DNA from: Thalassia testudinum
Taxonomy: Eukaryota > Streptophyta > Magnoliopsida > Alismatales > Hydrocharitaceae
Assembly: GCA_037157565.1 (NCBI GenBank)
Contig: JAZHRO010000036.1
Location: 17,348,501-17,412,500, forward strand
Length of the DNA stretch: 64,000 nucleotides
Direction: 5' to 3'
In this document: positions 22,238 to 34,213 of the stretch, one piece after another
Layout of the letters: each line of letters begins with the position of its first letter
How positions within the stretch are numbered: the first letter of the stretch is position 1
Notes under the pieces: generated by a model
What the model saw: only the letters and a program-made list of their open reading frames with translations
The model's database searches: none
What the model was told of the DNA's origin: nothing
Translations under genes and position numbers: made by a program

Positions 22238-23495
22238 ATGGATCCTTCTACATCCTATTCACACTCCCACTCGTACCCTTCTACCACTACTTATTCCAAA
22301 AATGATTATTATTCCAACCAGACTTATTCTCATCCATCTTTTAGTTGGGATAATCCTAATTGGGGATATAGTTCCGAACCTTTGTGTTCAGGGTCTAACC
22401 CTGGACACCATAATCTTGATTCTTATCCTTCACTGAGCTACATCGATTATAGATCACCGCCCTCATTTGGACAACCTAATATGATCTACAATCAAGAAGG
22501 ATATGTTGATCCTTACCCTTCCTCAAATTACACTATTTATAGGTCATCACCTCCTTATGGACAACTTGAAATGACCTATTATCAGGGAGGGTGTCAAGAA
22601 CCTCAATTCGTTGACTCCCCTGCACTGAACCCAAACCCGCCCAACCCTGAACCAAACCATTTGTTCAGGTGAACCAGGTCCAAGATAAGGTGTTGGCTAA
22701 CTTAAGGAATACCATACAATCTTTAGAAGCTCAGCCAACACCTTGCCCTGAAGAATTAGAGTCCCTGATTAAAATGATTGACGATCTTAACAAGTATTTG
22801 TTGGATTGGTTCCAGGATATTAAGGATAAAGGCCCAAATGGGTTTTTACTTGGAAAGTTATTGAAATTGAGGATGAGATTTGTGGTTGCTTTAGTTCAAT
22901 CTTGGGATGATTCCCAAGATGAATCCCTTTCAGGTGAGCCAATGTTAGAATCCGCTCAGGCACCTGTTGGGGGAGACATGTGTTACGAGACCATGATTTA
23001 CCAGATTGGTCTAAAGCAACCAATTAAGGATGAAGTGATTTCTTCACCTAAGATCTTTGAGCCAGGTACGAGGAAACATATGTCTCCATGGATCAGAAAG
23101 TGATTGATGATTTTGAGACACACATTAATGCGGATTTAGATTTCTTTGATTCTGAAGGTGAAGAATCATTATGCGATGTCTCACCTGAGTTTACAGCACA
23201 CGATTTCTATGAGACGACTGGGCTTGAGGAATTTGATGAATCATATGATGGCCCGATAACTGAGGAAATTGATCTTATTGGGGTTACATGACAGATTCAA
23301 ATCCTTACTTTCTGAAGGATTCAATTCAAAGCCCCGATCCTTAATCACACCCCATTATGCTTACTGAAGATTTTGATTTTGAAATCACTAAACCCAAGTC
23401 CATTCTAATTCAATCACATCTTTTAGACATGGAAAATTCAGACGAGATGATTAATATACAGGAGGTCCCGAAATTTGAAAGTCTAAATGAGGAGG
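22238..23495 (+). pseudogene. Unrecognised ORF of element B, 5' part (interrupted by element C)
   Basis: The ATG at 22238 opens a Tyr/Ser/Pro-rich segment (MDPSTSYSHSHSYPSTTTYS) with repeated blocks such as YPSLSYIDYRSPPS and YPSSNYTIYRSSPPYGQ. The frame shifts near 22660 to a segment that looks helical and charged (VLANLRNTIQSLEAQPTPC, then LIKMIDDLNKYLLDWFQD). It shifts again near 23085 to a strongly acidic segment (DFETHINADLDFFDSEGEES), and again near 23288, where one TAA interrupts. The last codon is split by the C insertion at 23495 and continues in frame at 40406. Removing C restores about 480 codons of near-continuous reading. There is no CCHC knuckle, DSG/DLG protease or reverse transcriptase motif. 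It might be a diverged Gag-like or an accessory protein; I do not recognise it. Confidence 0.6.
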
Positions 23496-23775
23496 TGTTG
23501 AACGTTGGATGACTACGATATCAGAGTTGGTTTTGAAAACCTGTCGTTGTAGTTCAAGTAGCGAAGAAATCCGTTCAACAAATAAAATTTATACCAAAAA
23601 ATCTATAAAGAAATCCTAGGTCGAACTCAGGGAGGCTATGTCGATCAAAATTCGTAATTATATATTTTTTTTGTGTTTTTGTTTAAAGGGCAGAATAATC
23701 ACAATGAAATGAAACCAATATAGACACTAAGAGAGAGAGAGAAAACATTCACTTGATATTGCAAAATATTTTTAC

Positions 23776-23865
23776 AACTAAGAAAACGAGAAAAGATTAC
23801 ACTAGAAAGCGAGAAATTATTACAGCTAGAAAGCAGGAAAATTCTACTCTAGAAAGCAAGAAAAG
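23776..23865 (-). repeat. Degenerate 22-26 bp tandem repeats in R-U5 of LTR C
   Basis: On the minus strand about four units begin GCTTTCTAG or GTTTTCTTAG, each followed by an AT-rich spacer (for example GCTTTCTAGCTGTAATAATT). The copy in the 5' LTR is at about 33835-33922. The shared core with the 21-bp array of LTR B (GCTTTCTAGTGTA) shows common origin. Confidence 0.7.
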
Positions 23866-24144
23866 AATGAGAGAGAAGTTATCCTCCTCGATGATCGCTT
23901 GGAGGAAGAGTCGGATGAGACAACACCTAGATGATGAGGAATGGAGTGGGAAGAAGGAGCATGAAGTAGGAGGAACGGGAATGAGGCAACACATCGTCGT
24001 CGTCACGGGATCTGCTTTCTTTAAGGGGGTGAAAACTTGGTTTTAGCTCTTGAGGAGCATCCCGGGTGTGGGACAAGCTTCCTTTGATCTTTGGAGAGGG
24101 AGGGAAGAGAAGGAAGGGATGAGAAATTCGTATGGAAGGGGTAT

Positions 24145-24154
24145 CCTTTTATAG
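24145..24154 (-). promoter_or_regulatory. TATA box of C 3' LTR
   Basis: Minus-strand CTATAAAAGG in GCAACTATAAAAGG; the same box is at 34204-34213 in the 5' LTR. Confidence 0.7.
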
Positions 24155-25240
24155 TTGCAAGGAGTGGGGGCATTTTGGACACTACAACTTGAAAAACATT
24201 AATTCAGGACCTTTAGTGATGGATTTATCCATCACTAAAGGCCTGAACATGACCAACGTGCGTGCCGCTCACACGCCCCCTCGCCACTGCGCCCTTCAAT
24301 GCATGTGCACATTCACGTGCTCTCAACTGTCCGATCAAGAGATCAGACAACTTAAAGTGCCTACGCCCATGCCGCGCGCCCGCCTGCGATCACGCGTAAG
24401 CACTGTGTGTCTGATCGCGCGTGGGCGCTATCGCTCGATTTCCACTGCTGGATCTTCATCACACGGCTCTAATCGTGTGCCCGCTTGCAGTGAATGCTTG
24501 CTCGAACGTGCGTCATGCACTCATGTAGCTCGCTCGACCGTTGTGTTGGGCGTACGATTGTGTCGTAAGAAGTGTTTAGCACGCGATCGATCTCGGCCAT
24601 TGGATCTTCATCCAACGGTCGAGATCAAACGTTACATGCACCTTCAGAAGGGGAGAGTGTTGAATGAGAGGTGGCATGGCACGATCTCGGTCGTTGGATG
24701 GGCATCCAACGACTGAGATTTGTCGAGTAGGTGAAGGAGAGCTACGGCTGGTGTTGGGCGGCTATGATGGCACCACATGGCGCCATCTAGGCCATCCATC
24801 TTCTGAGTGATGTATGTGGTGCCATAAGTGTCGGATTGGACCGATTTTCACGTCGTTAGGCTGCAATCATCGATCCTAACCCATCCATGCAGTCGGATTT
24901 GTCGTTTAAGGTGCGAATTAATACCATCTTGGCCCTTGCTCTTTAAGGTTCCTCAGTCTCTATCTGGTGCTACAGATGTCCAATTAGGGTGATCTTGGAC
25001 TCGTTGAACTCCAATCATCGCCCTAATCAGATCCATATGATTGGATCTTCGATCCGAGGCCCCGATAAAAAGTCATCCTATCCCTGACCATAAAAAGCAG
25101 ACAATTACTATACAATTTATACAACTTGATCTAAATGCATGATTATGCTTGTTATGCACTATTTACAATGTATGATGCTAATGTGACACTAAGAACATGC
25201 ATTAATAGATATTTTAGGTTAATCAGATGTATGCACATCA

Positions 25241-26687
25241 CACCCCCAAGTCTATCTTTTGCTAGTCCCTAGAAAAAACTATATGCTATTTATAAAAGAA
25301 TTAGGTTGGATTACTTGGGCATAAGTCATTTTCAACATTAAGAATTTTTACTCAGGATCTAAAATTTCAAAGACACAACAGTGCATGGGTATCTACCAAA
25401 ATGCAGACCACCTCAAGCCCTCACCTTATTCAAAGAAAAATCTCTTTTTCTCTTTTTCTTCTTTTCTAATTTTTTTGGATTTTTGAGTTTAGGGTTAAAG
25501 AGTGGCTTTCTATGGCTACTCAACCCACCCAAGATTTGATGAGAACCCTAAGTTCTAAGCATCTTATTGTTAATGTGATAGACTCATTGATCGGCAATTA
25601 AAATGGACTTCGGGTTTCTACGCCTCTAGGTGACCTTAAAAAGAGAGTTCTGCCTAAAGGTGTATCTTTATGATTGGTAGCTTTCTCTGTACTTTTATTT
25701 TTATGGGGTCAACACAAGGGTGAGTCTAGTGTATATCTCCCTGGCTTATTCTACTTCTCTTCTTCTTCCTAAGTGTTTTGGGAATTTATAGTACATTTCT
25801 TGAGCTGGATTCTGGACAACCGGTCGATGAGCTACTACCACCGACAACTTGCTAGCCATACTTGTGCGGTGAAGTGTGGGTTATTTCTTTTGTTTTCTTT
25901 TTTTCTTTCTTTTTTCCTTTTTCTTTTTCTTTTTCTTTTCTTTTTGACTTTCTTTTTCTTTTTAAGTCGGTGGCTTCCCTGGTGTAAGATTTACCTAAAG
26001 GCAACAAGAAGATAATGGTCAAGTGACTAGGCTCTGGACAACCTACCTATGAGCTGTACCCATGATAACTTGCCAGCCATATCACCCTAGAAGGTTCATT
26101 AGCTACCCAATTTCTGTTAAAACCGCTGAACAATGAGTCAGTGACAAGATAGTGTGTAGATGCTTAGACTTAAAGTTCCCTCAAATCAGAGGGCGGGTTG
26201 ATATGTCGTGTACTTATCACCCAAACTTATTTAATCAAATTAAGATAGAATTTAGGATGGTGAGGACTCAAAAAATAACTCCACATTTTAGTGGATACCC
26301 GGGCTGATTAAGCCCAAAGACCTGAAGGGTCATAGTGTTCAGATCCTATTGTAATATTTCCTAAGATTGAAAAGTCCTAATGTCCAAGTATTCCTTCCTC
26401 ATTCAATTTTTTTATGTATATATAAGAATAGAATTTACAAGAATTTCACAGAGCTAACAAAATGATTCAGAAATGAATCCACCCCCCCATGCCTAGCTGA
26501 TGCAATGTCCACATTGAGAATAAAAGACATGAAAGGAAGGGTAGAGTACGGAAGATATCACCTGAATATGAAGCTCGGGTCAGCTCTGAGTCAGACTATA
26601 CAACTGCTGAGTTTAACACCGTCAGCTAGGCGATGTCCAGCCAAAGAAGTCACAACATGGCTAGTGCAACCGTGTCTGAGATGGGTT
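25241..26687 (-). mobile_element. 3' UTR and polypurine tract of element C
   Basis: Minus strand: after the integrase stop comes the tract GTGGACATTGCATCAGC followed by GGCATGGGGGGG near 26480. The duplicated motif then lies at 26092-26028 and 25866-25803, flanking a purine tract (plus-strand pyrimidines about 25885-25965). The polypurine tract (AGATAGACTTGGGGGTG) abuts the 3' LTR at 25241. No env-like gene; the short plus-strand T-rich frame at 25773-26015 is a low-complexity artefact. Confidence 0.75.
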
Positions 26688-29546
26688 CTAGAATAGTACA
26701 GTCAATAACAACTTCAGACGTTGATCGTTGACTTTGAATAAATTACCCATCTTCAGGTCAGAAATCTGAACAGCTCCATTTGGAAATATCTAGTCGATAA
26801 TGAATAGACCGTTCCATTTTGACCTATGTTTGCCAAGAAATAGCTTAAGTCGAGAATCGAATAGCCAAACCTTCTAGTTCGGCTCAAAGCTCTTGCGAGA
26901 AATCAATTGGTCATGTAGAGCTTTGATCCAAGCCTTGTGGATCTTGGCATTCTCATACGCATCATTTCTAAGCTCCTCCAACTCAGATAGTTGGAGTTTC
27001 CTGGTCTTCCCAACTAAACTTAGATCTATATTGCACTGCTTGATTGCCTAGAATGCCCTATGTTTAATTTTTATGGGTAAATGGCACGCCTTTCCATACA
27101 CCAGACGAAATAGAGACATGCCAATGGGCGTTTTATATGCCGTACGGTAGGCTTAAAGAGCATCCTCAAGCATTTGAGTCCAGTCTTTGTGATCAGGCCT
27201 AACCGTTTTCTGCAGAATATTCTTGATCTCTCGATTGGAGATCACGGCCTATCCATTCGTCTGGGGATGGTAAGGTGTGGAGATTTAGTGATTAACCCCA
27301 TATTTTGCCAGCAAATTACGGAACTAGGCATTAGTGAAATGAGTGCCACCATCACTGATGATGGCCCTCAGAATCCCGAACCTGCTGAAGATGTTCTTCT
27401 TGACAAAATCGATGACCACCTTGTGGTCATTGGTTCGGGTGGGAATCGCCTCGATCCATTTGGACACATAATCAACAATGACGAGAATGTACTGATGTCC
27501 AAATGAAGGGAGGAAGGGTCCCATGAAATTGATGACCCAAATGTCGAAGATTTCGACAGGTAGAATCGGGTTTAGGGGCATCATATCTCTCTTAGTTATG
27601 CTCCCGAGTGCCTGGCATCGGGAACACGACCTTGAGAATTCCTAGGCATCCTTGAATAAAGACGGCCAATAGAATCTAGATTGCAAAATTTTTGTAGCCG
27701 TCTTTTCCCGGAGAAGTGTCCACCATACGCAGATGCATGGCAGAACTCAAGAATACTGTTGAATTCGTTCTCCGGAATGCATCGACGAATAATTTGATCA
27801 AAGCCAATGTGGTACAATTCAAGGTCCTCCCAGAAGTATATTTGGCCTCAGATTTGAGTCTATCCCATTGTTGCTTGGTCCAATCCTGGGGGATTTGACC
27901 AACAGCCAAATAATTAACAATATCAGCAAATCACAGGGTTTGGACACCTAAAATTGTAAGGATAGTTTCGTCCAGAAAAGTATCATCAATCGGAATGTCT
28001 GGATGAGAAGAATCACTCAAAAGTCTCGACAAATGATCCGCCACCACATTCTATACCTCGGATTTATCCTTGATTTCAAGATCAAATTCTTGAAGCAGAA
28101 GAATCCAATGAATAAGCCAGGGTTTGGCATCCTTTTTGGCCAAGAGATGTCTCAAGGCCGAGTGGTCGGTATAAATAATGGCATGAGACCTTAAGAGATA
28201 AGTCATAAATTTCTCCAAAGCAAATACTATAGCTAGTAATTCCTTCTCAGTAATAGTATAATTCCTCTGGGCCTTGTCTAGAGTTTTACTAGTGTAGTAG
28301 ATGACAGAGGACTTCCTATCAACTTTCTAACCCAAAACAACTCCGACCGCATAATCAGAAGCGTTAGTCATGATCTCAAAAGGGGTTGTCCAAACCAATG
28401 GTTGCAACACCGAAGCACAAGTGACTCCTGTTTTAAGAAAATCAAATGCCTTACGGCATGATTCGTCGAAATCAAATAGCATTTCTTTGGCGAGAAGATT
28501 GCTTAGAGGATGAGCAACCTTTGAAAAGTCCTTGATGAATCTCCTGTAGGATCCCACATGATCAAGAAATGATTGAATTTGTTTAACATATGTGGGAGGA
28601 GGAAGTTTAGCGATAGCATCAACTTTAGCTTTATCCACTTTGATTCCCCGTTCAGAGATTACATGACCCAAGACGATGCCTTCTTGTATCATGAAATGAC
28701 TCTTTTCCCAGCTAAAGACCAGTCTTGTTTTGATGCATTGTTTAAGAATCATTTCAAGATTAGCTAGACAAGAGTCAAACGATTCTCCAAAAATAGAGAA
28801 ATCGTCCATGAAGACTTCCATAAACTCTTCCACCATGTCAGAGAATATGGCCAGCATACACCTTTGAAAAGTCGCAGGTGCATTGCATAAGTCGTATGGC
28901 ATCCTATAAAAAGCAAAGGTTCCGTAGGGACAGGTGAAAGTTATTTTTCCTGATCCTCGGGATGGATAGGAACTTGGTTGTATCTCAAGTAGCCATCAAG
29001 AAAACAAAAGTACTTCTGCTCGGCTAATCTTTCCAAGATTTGATCAATGAAAGGCAGAGGGAAATTATCCTTTTTCGTGGCCATGTTCAGCTTCCTGTAA
29101 TCGATACAAACCCTCAAAGAGGAAGCTGAACGAGTTATGACAGATTCTCCTTTCTCATTAGTCACAACGGTAATCCTGGCTTTCTTAGGAACAATCTGCA
29201 TGGAACTTACCCAAGGACTGTCAAAGATCGGATAAATGATTCCTTCATCGAGCCACTTAATAATCTCCTTCTTGACCACTTCTCGCATATTTGGATTTAA
29301 TCTCCTCTGCATCTGGTGAGAAGGGTAGGATCCATCTTCCAAAAATATTTTGTGATTACAATAAGATGGCTCGATCCACCTAAGGTCATGAATGGTCCAA
29401 CCAATTGCCTCCTTATGTTCCTTCAGGACCTTAATCAGTTTAATCTCCTACTCCTTTGTTAATTTAGCACTGATAATCACAGGGAATGTCTTATGTTGTC
29501 CTAAAAACTAATATTTTAGATTCTCAGGCAATGGTTTCAGTTCAAG
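26688..29546 (-). pseudogene. Pol of element C: reverse transcriptase, RNase H, integrase (decayed)
   Basis: Order on the minus strand. RT N-part about 29480-28941 (RRLNPNMREVVKKEIIKWLD, then CIDYRKLN and FIDQILERLAEQKYFCFLDG). RT C-part 28902-28327 (CNAPATFQRCMLAIFSDMVE, active site FMDD of the YxDD type). RNase H about 28326-27990 ([32 protein letters not shown]). An HHCC-type region about 27909-27600. Integrase core 27584-27324 (VINFMGPFLPSFGHQYILVI, then SDGGTHF), and an integrase tail ending with VNDQRLK near 26715. Defects seen: one base lost in an A run at about 28925 (EDQEK then TAA); TAG where Gln is expected after VVLG at 28325; stops in the linker and integrase tail. Not functional as read. 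Confidence 0.88.
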
Positions 29547-30311
29547 CTAGGACGGGTTGATGATTGAAGGTAAGGAAGATGCTGATGAAGACTCATCAAG
29601 AGGAAGAGGTTGAGAGTGAACAAAATCAATAACCTCTTCAGAAGATGGCGGGTCTGTCATAGAGGGTTGCGGATCCAATTCGCCATCAGAGGAGGAACAT
29701 TCAAAAGCAAAAACCATCATACAAGTTTTAATATTCACATTATTATCCTCAAGTTCTTCAATAAATCCACAATCCTCGAATTTATTAATCACCTTAAAAA
29801 TATCCAATTTCATTCTTTGATCCCCAAAGGCGATTTCCATGCTACCACTTTCACAGTTAATGTTGGCCTTAGCAGTAGCCAGGAACGGATGCCCCAGAAT
29901 GATGGGCGTGTTCCTCAGATTTTTAGGTACATCCATGTCAAGGATAAGGAAATCTATAGGAAAATAGAAATCCTTAACCTTAACAATAACATCTTCAATA
30001 ACGCCTCGCAGATTTGTGACCGAACGGTCCGCTAACTGTAGTGTTACTGAAGTCGGCCGAAGTTCACCTAATCCAAACTTCTCGTAAAGAGAAGTCGGAA
30101 TTAGGTTGATGGATGCACCCAGATCTAGTAGTGCTCTATCAAAAGTGTAATCTCTGATGACACAAGAAATAAAAGGAGCACCTGGATCTCTCTTTTTCTG
30201 AGGGAGGTGGTGCAGGATAACAAAACTAGCCTGCTCGGAGAGTACCACCTTCCTCGGATCAGATTCTCTCGACTTACACTTCTGTGTACATAAATCCTTT
30301 AAAAATTTCAC
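29547..30311 (-). CDS. Aspartic protease region of element C polyprotein
   Basis: An open stretch of 254 codons, part of the Gag-Pol frame. Residues about 55-75 hold RALLDLGASINLIPTSLYEK, where DLGAS is the Athila-lineage form of the retropepsin D-S/T-G site. Then LQLADRSV, VIVKVKDFYFPIDFLILDMD and an ILGHPFLATAKA strand resembling the second conserved retropepsin block. Upstream residues (KFLKDLCTQKCK) are the usual Gag-protease linker of the lineage. The true N-terminus is upstream; a frameshift near 30320 separates it from gag. Confidence 0.8.
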   Translation of the reverse strand: MKFLKDLCTQKCKSRESDPRKVVLSEQASFVILHHLPQKKRDPGAPFISCVIRDYTFDRALLDLGASINLIPTSLYEKFGLGELRPTSVTLQLADRSVTNLRGVIEDVIVKVKDFYFPIDFLILDMDVPKNLRNTPIILGHPFLATAKANINCESGSMEIAFGDQRMKLDIFKVINKFEDCGFIEELEDNNVNIKTCMMVFAFECSSSDGELDPQPSMTDPPSSEEVIDFVHSQPLPLDESSSASSLPSIINPS

Positions 30312-30325
30312 GTAAGACGGATATG

Positions 30326-32320
30326 CTAGAGAGCATCGAGGAGTAGGATATTGATCTCAACATTATTGAAAATATTTAGAAGCTCCTTATTACTATCAAC
30401 AGACTTCTTCTTCCTTGATCTGATCAAGGCCTCAGGAAAAGGAACATGAGTCGGATCTTTGGAATCAGGTTCCTGAGCCTTGATGTCTTCTCCAAAATTC
30501 TCCTTTCTCTCCTCAGGTTCTTCAAGATTCGGTAAATCATAACAGTGTGGTTGTGGATCCTGAGTTTGTTTACCACTCCTCAAGATAATAGAATTTGCGG
30601 ATGCATACGTGTTTGGGTCTTAGGAAGGGTTAGGAAAGATTGGAGGGGCTTCATTAGCCAAGAATCGTTGATTTGCAGAGGAAGAAGAGGAAGGACCCTG
30701 CTCAACCACTTGAGCATGTGCGTGTGGGTCCCTCTGATTTCCGTACCCATGGGCTTGATTGCCTGGATTTAGGATATTTCGTGGGTTGGGTACAGGTTGA
30801 GATGGTAGAGATCTGAGTTGACGAGAATAAGCTATGAGCCCAGTTTGCAAGTTGTCCAGCAAGGTTTTCATTTGCTGCATGAGTTGGAGCATAGATCCTT
30901 GCATCTCTACCATCTGTCAGTTCAAATCAGCCTGCCCTACGGGTTGACAGGCATTCCAAGTTGGCTGATTAACCTGATTCGGGGGAAACTGAGTATAAAC
31001 ATGACTTTGACCCATTAGGCATTGCAGAGCATAGTTGCTGGGTCAGAATTAGGTTTGCTGCCCCAGGTTTTTCCAGAAGTTAAGGTGGTTTCTCCAACCT
31101 GGATTATAAGCATTAGAGTAGGGGTTGGATCTAACATTCTCCTGTACACCATAAACATCCTCATAGGGTGAGGATGGAGAGAAATAAAGGGAAGGATCAA
31201 AGAAACTGGGATCAAAGGCCCCAGTTTGGAACCCATGGGGTTCCGAATAATGCTGACTCACAGGTTGAGCCGCATCAAGTTGATTCACGAACTCCCGTCC
31301 AGAAGGAGCTCGCGATGAATGGAATCCCGAAGTTTGCGATTAAGTGGATCGAGAGTTGTTCATTAAGTTTCCGGCCATCCACTCCTCCATTCACTTAGCA
31401 ACCAAGTCCACTTTATCAAGTTTATTACAAATCAATTCCATATCGAATGAATGAGAGTCGTGGACTTCATTAACATTCGATCTGGGCTGCTGGGATCGGT
31501 TAAAAGTATCTATGGAGGCATGATTGATCGAATTCTCGCTCATCTCCTCAAACAAATCGTGCACGCTATCTGCGTCTTTATTGAGGAAATTGCCTCTGTA
31601 AGATGCGTCCACATGATTTCTGAGTTGCTCAGTCAACTCGTGGTAGAAGATCTGCACGAGTTGCCATTTCAGCACCTCGTGGTATGGACACCTCCACAAT
31701 AGGTCCTAGAATTGCTCCCAGGCAACATGAAATTACTCCCCTGGCCGCTAGGTAAAGGTAGTAATTGCCCATCTCAAAGCATTGGTATGTCCGGCAGGGA
31801 AGAATTTCTTCAGAAAGGTCGATTTCAACTCATTCCAAGTTGCAATTGATCTTCCTATAGTCCTATACCAATGAACAGCTTTATCCCTAAGAGAGTGGGG
31901 GAAGAGCCTCATGATTATTTGTTCCTCATTTATGTTTCGCGCCTTGGTGGTCTGGACCAAAGTGGTCAAGTCCTCCAATTGCTGAAACGGGTCTTCAAAG
32001 CCAAGCCCATGAAAATGTTTGATCAGGCTTAATACCTGGGGCTTGATTTCTACATCTCTGGCAGAAATCTGGACGTCGGGACGTTCCCCATAATTTGAAG
32101 GATCATAAAAATCCTTCAAGGGATGAGCACTCTGCATTCTCTAGAACCATTCTTGCATTCTCTGCATTTGTTCCAGCTACCTTTGAAATACCTCCTATGG
32201 ATCCTGGGGTAGAGGAGGCTGTTGATCGGTCATGGGATCAATTTGGGCAAAGTCCAATCTACACTGCCTAGAATACTCTAGTGGTCCTTCCAATCGGGGA
32301 TTCAATGACCTTCCCAGCAT
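30326..32320 (-). pseudogene. Gag of element C (decayed)
   Basis: The probable ATG is at 32320 (MLGRSLNPRLEGPLEYSRQC), 39 bases after the leader intron acceptor. The capsid-like part lies at 32137-31748 (LIKHFHGLGFEDPFQQLEDL, HSLRDKAVHWYRT, WNELKSTFLKKFFPAGHTNA) and continues at 31699-31391 (CPYHEVLKWQLVQIFYHEL). Then comes the Pro/Gln-rich tail with YNPGWRNH near 31100. Stops are numerous: three TAG in the first 70 codons and TAG/TAA in the block after AITTFT, all at Gln-type positions. I see no CCHC zinc knuckle, as in the family A Gag. Confidence 0.8.
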
Positions 32321-32358
32321 AAACTAGGAAAAGGTCGGAAGGACTGGGGATTAGAACC

Positions 32359-33393
32359 CTGCAGCACAACAAAATAAGCCTGTAATTAAGTGGGGTAGCC
32401 TAAGGATCTACAGACTCTCAGAACCTGCTCGAAGATTATAAACGATCTACTCTACTTGTGTCTGCTCAATCCAACCAGTTAGAAGGAGGGACTGGGGAGA
32501 AGGTTCTTCCTTCGGCTTGTGCCTCCAGTTCCTAGTGTACCCCCCAGTCACGATCGTTTGATGCTACTCCCCTAGTTAGACATTAGATTGATCAGTACAA
32601 GCAGGATAATCGTAAACAATCTCAGACTAAGCCCCAAAGAGTGATTCAGTCCTTAAGGCCAACGTTTACTCAAATTTATTGAGGCCTGGGATTGTAGTGC
32701 TTATGGAATGTGGTGGGCCCTTAAAATGGGTTGTGCCCTTAATGATCAATTGAGTATGTGTAAGTGTGTGCACAACCAAGGTTTTCAAGTAAGATTATTT
32801 GTGATGAGTAGATTTTAATGTTCAAATCTTGCTTAAGTAGCTTTTAGGGTTTAGAATTAGGTTGATTTCAATCAAGTTTGAGGCAAACCAGATTTTTAAG
32901 CATGGGTGAAGTTTGCTTTCCTTTAAAAACAGAAATAAAGTGGAGTGCCTGGTATGAACCTAGATTGAAAATCCTAAGAGGAAGCTACTTGGTGAGTTGA
33001 TTTTATGTTGAGTGGTGCGGCCTAAACAACTCAAACAATTGGCCACAATTGCACTGCTGAGTTAGGCACACAAAAATGATTAACCTAGAATGATTTCTAC
33101 TCTTTTGTGTTGATTTGTGTGTACCGGTTCCGCAGATCAGAATCCGGTTGAGTAGAAGAAAATCAATTAGGTTAAGTGCCTTGAATGTGGATGTATATTG
33201 TGTGTATGTTGAATTACCCCACAAAAATATCTTTTTATTTTTTTTTATATATGCGAGGGTAAAATGAATGTGAGTAGAAATCCAAACAACCAAACTAATT
33301 CTAGGATTTATGTAAACACCTAGGTTAATTGAAATTTGAATTTAATATGATGAAATGAAATCTATGGAGGGGGAAAGAATGGGGAGAACTTAC
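32359..33393 (-). other. Putative leader intron of element C
   Basis: Minus-strand donor ACT|GTAAGTTCTCC at 33393 and acceptor TTTGTTGTGCTGCAG|G at 32359, 1035 bases apart, in leader sequence homologous to that of B. A second acceptor-like tract (TATTGTTTTGCAG) lies about 33454, near the PBS. Splicing would join the leader to just ahead of the gag ATG. Confidence 0.5.
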
Positions 33394-33538
33394 AGTCGTC
33401 TTCAACTACACTTTACTCCAATCTACTGCTTGATGATTCTCTGATAGAGGTATCTGCAAAACAATAGACACAAGAGAAAGAAAGTTAGAAGACAGTAAAG
33501 TGCATGAAATGCGAAAAGAAGATTGGAAAATCGTTGCC

Positions 33539-33556
33539 TCCCCTGCAACAGCGCCA
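33539..33556 (-). promoter_or_regulatory. Primer binding site of element C
   Basis: Minus-strand TGGCGCTGTTGCAGGGGA, 16 of 18 matches to the tRNA-Asp-type PBS, separated from the LTR end (..CAACA) by three T. Confidence 0.85.
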
Positions 33557-34203
33557 AAATGTTGAACGTTGGATGACTATGCTATTGAAGTTGGTTTTGA
33601 AAACATGTTGTTGTAGTTCAAGTAACAAAGAAATCCATTCAACAAATAAAATTTATACCAAAAAATCTGTAAAGATATCCTGGGTCGAACTTAGGGAGGC
33701 TATGTCGATCAAAATTCGTAATTATATTTTTTTTTTGCGTTTTTGTTTAAAGGGTAGAATAATTACAATGAAATGAAATCAATATAGACAAAGAGAGAGA
33801 GAGAACATTCACTTGATATTGCAAAATATTTTTACAACTAAGAAAGCGAGAAAAGATTACACTAGAAAGTGAGAAATTATTACAGCTAGAAAGCAGGAAA
33901 ATTCTACTCTAGAAAGCAGGAAAAGAATGGGAGAGAGAAGTTATCCTCCTTGACGATCGCTTGGAGGATGAGCCGGATGAGACAATGCTTAGATGACGAG
34001 GAATGGAGTGGGAAGGAGGATGAAGCAGGAGGAACAGGAACGAGGCAACACGTCATCGTCGTCACAGGATGCGCTTCCGGAATGAGGGTGAAAACTTCAT
34101 TTTAGCTCTTGAGGAGCATCCCGGGTGTGGGACAAGCTTCCCTTGAGCTTTGGAGAGGGAGGGAAGAGAAGGAAGGGATGAGAAATTCATATGGAAGGGG
34201 TTT

Positions 34204-34213
34204 CCTTTTATAG
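34204..34213 (-). promoter_or_regulatory. TATA box of C 5' LTR
   Basis: Minus-strand CTATAAAAGG, the same box as in the 3' LTR at 24145-24154. Confidence 0.7.

Larger units (their letters stand above)
23496..25240 (-). mobile_element. 3' LTR of element C
   Basis: Minus strand: TGATGTGCATACATC start at 25240, CCAACGTTCAACA end at 23496. It carries paired ATCCAACGG motifs near 24600-24715, the TATA box at 24145-24154, the minisatellite at about 23776-23865 and a U5 like that of B. The plus-strand frames at 24132-24716 and, in the other LTR, 34191-34616 are antisense to the promoter and are dismissed as genes. Confidence 0.92.

Noticed and set aside
24132..24716. Long plus-strand ORF, with a similar one at 34191-34616, starting MEGVSFYSCKEWGHFGHYN and faintly resembling a zinc knuckle
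   Set aside because: Both are antisense to the two LTRs of element C and span the TATA box; they recur only because LTRs are duplicates, and composition is not protein-like further on.
25773..26015. Frame with a strongly hydrophobic Leu/Phe stretch
   Set aside because: The stretch is the antisense of the purine tract in the 3' UTR of element C.
25241..26687. Possible env-like third ORF between integrase and 3' LTR, as some Athila elements have
   Set aside because: No frame longer than about 80 codons on the coding strand; only UTR motifs are present in B, C and E.
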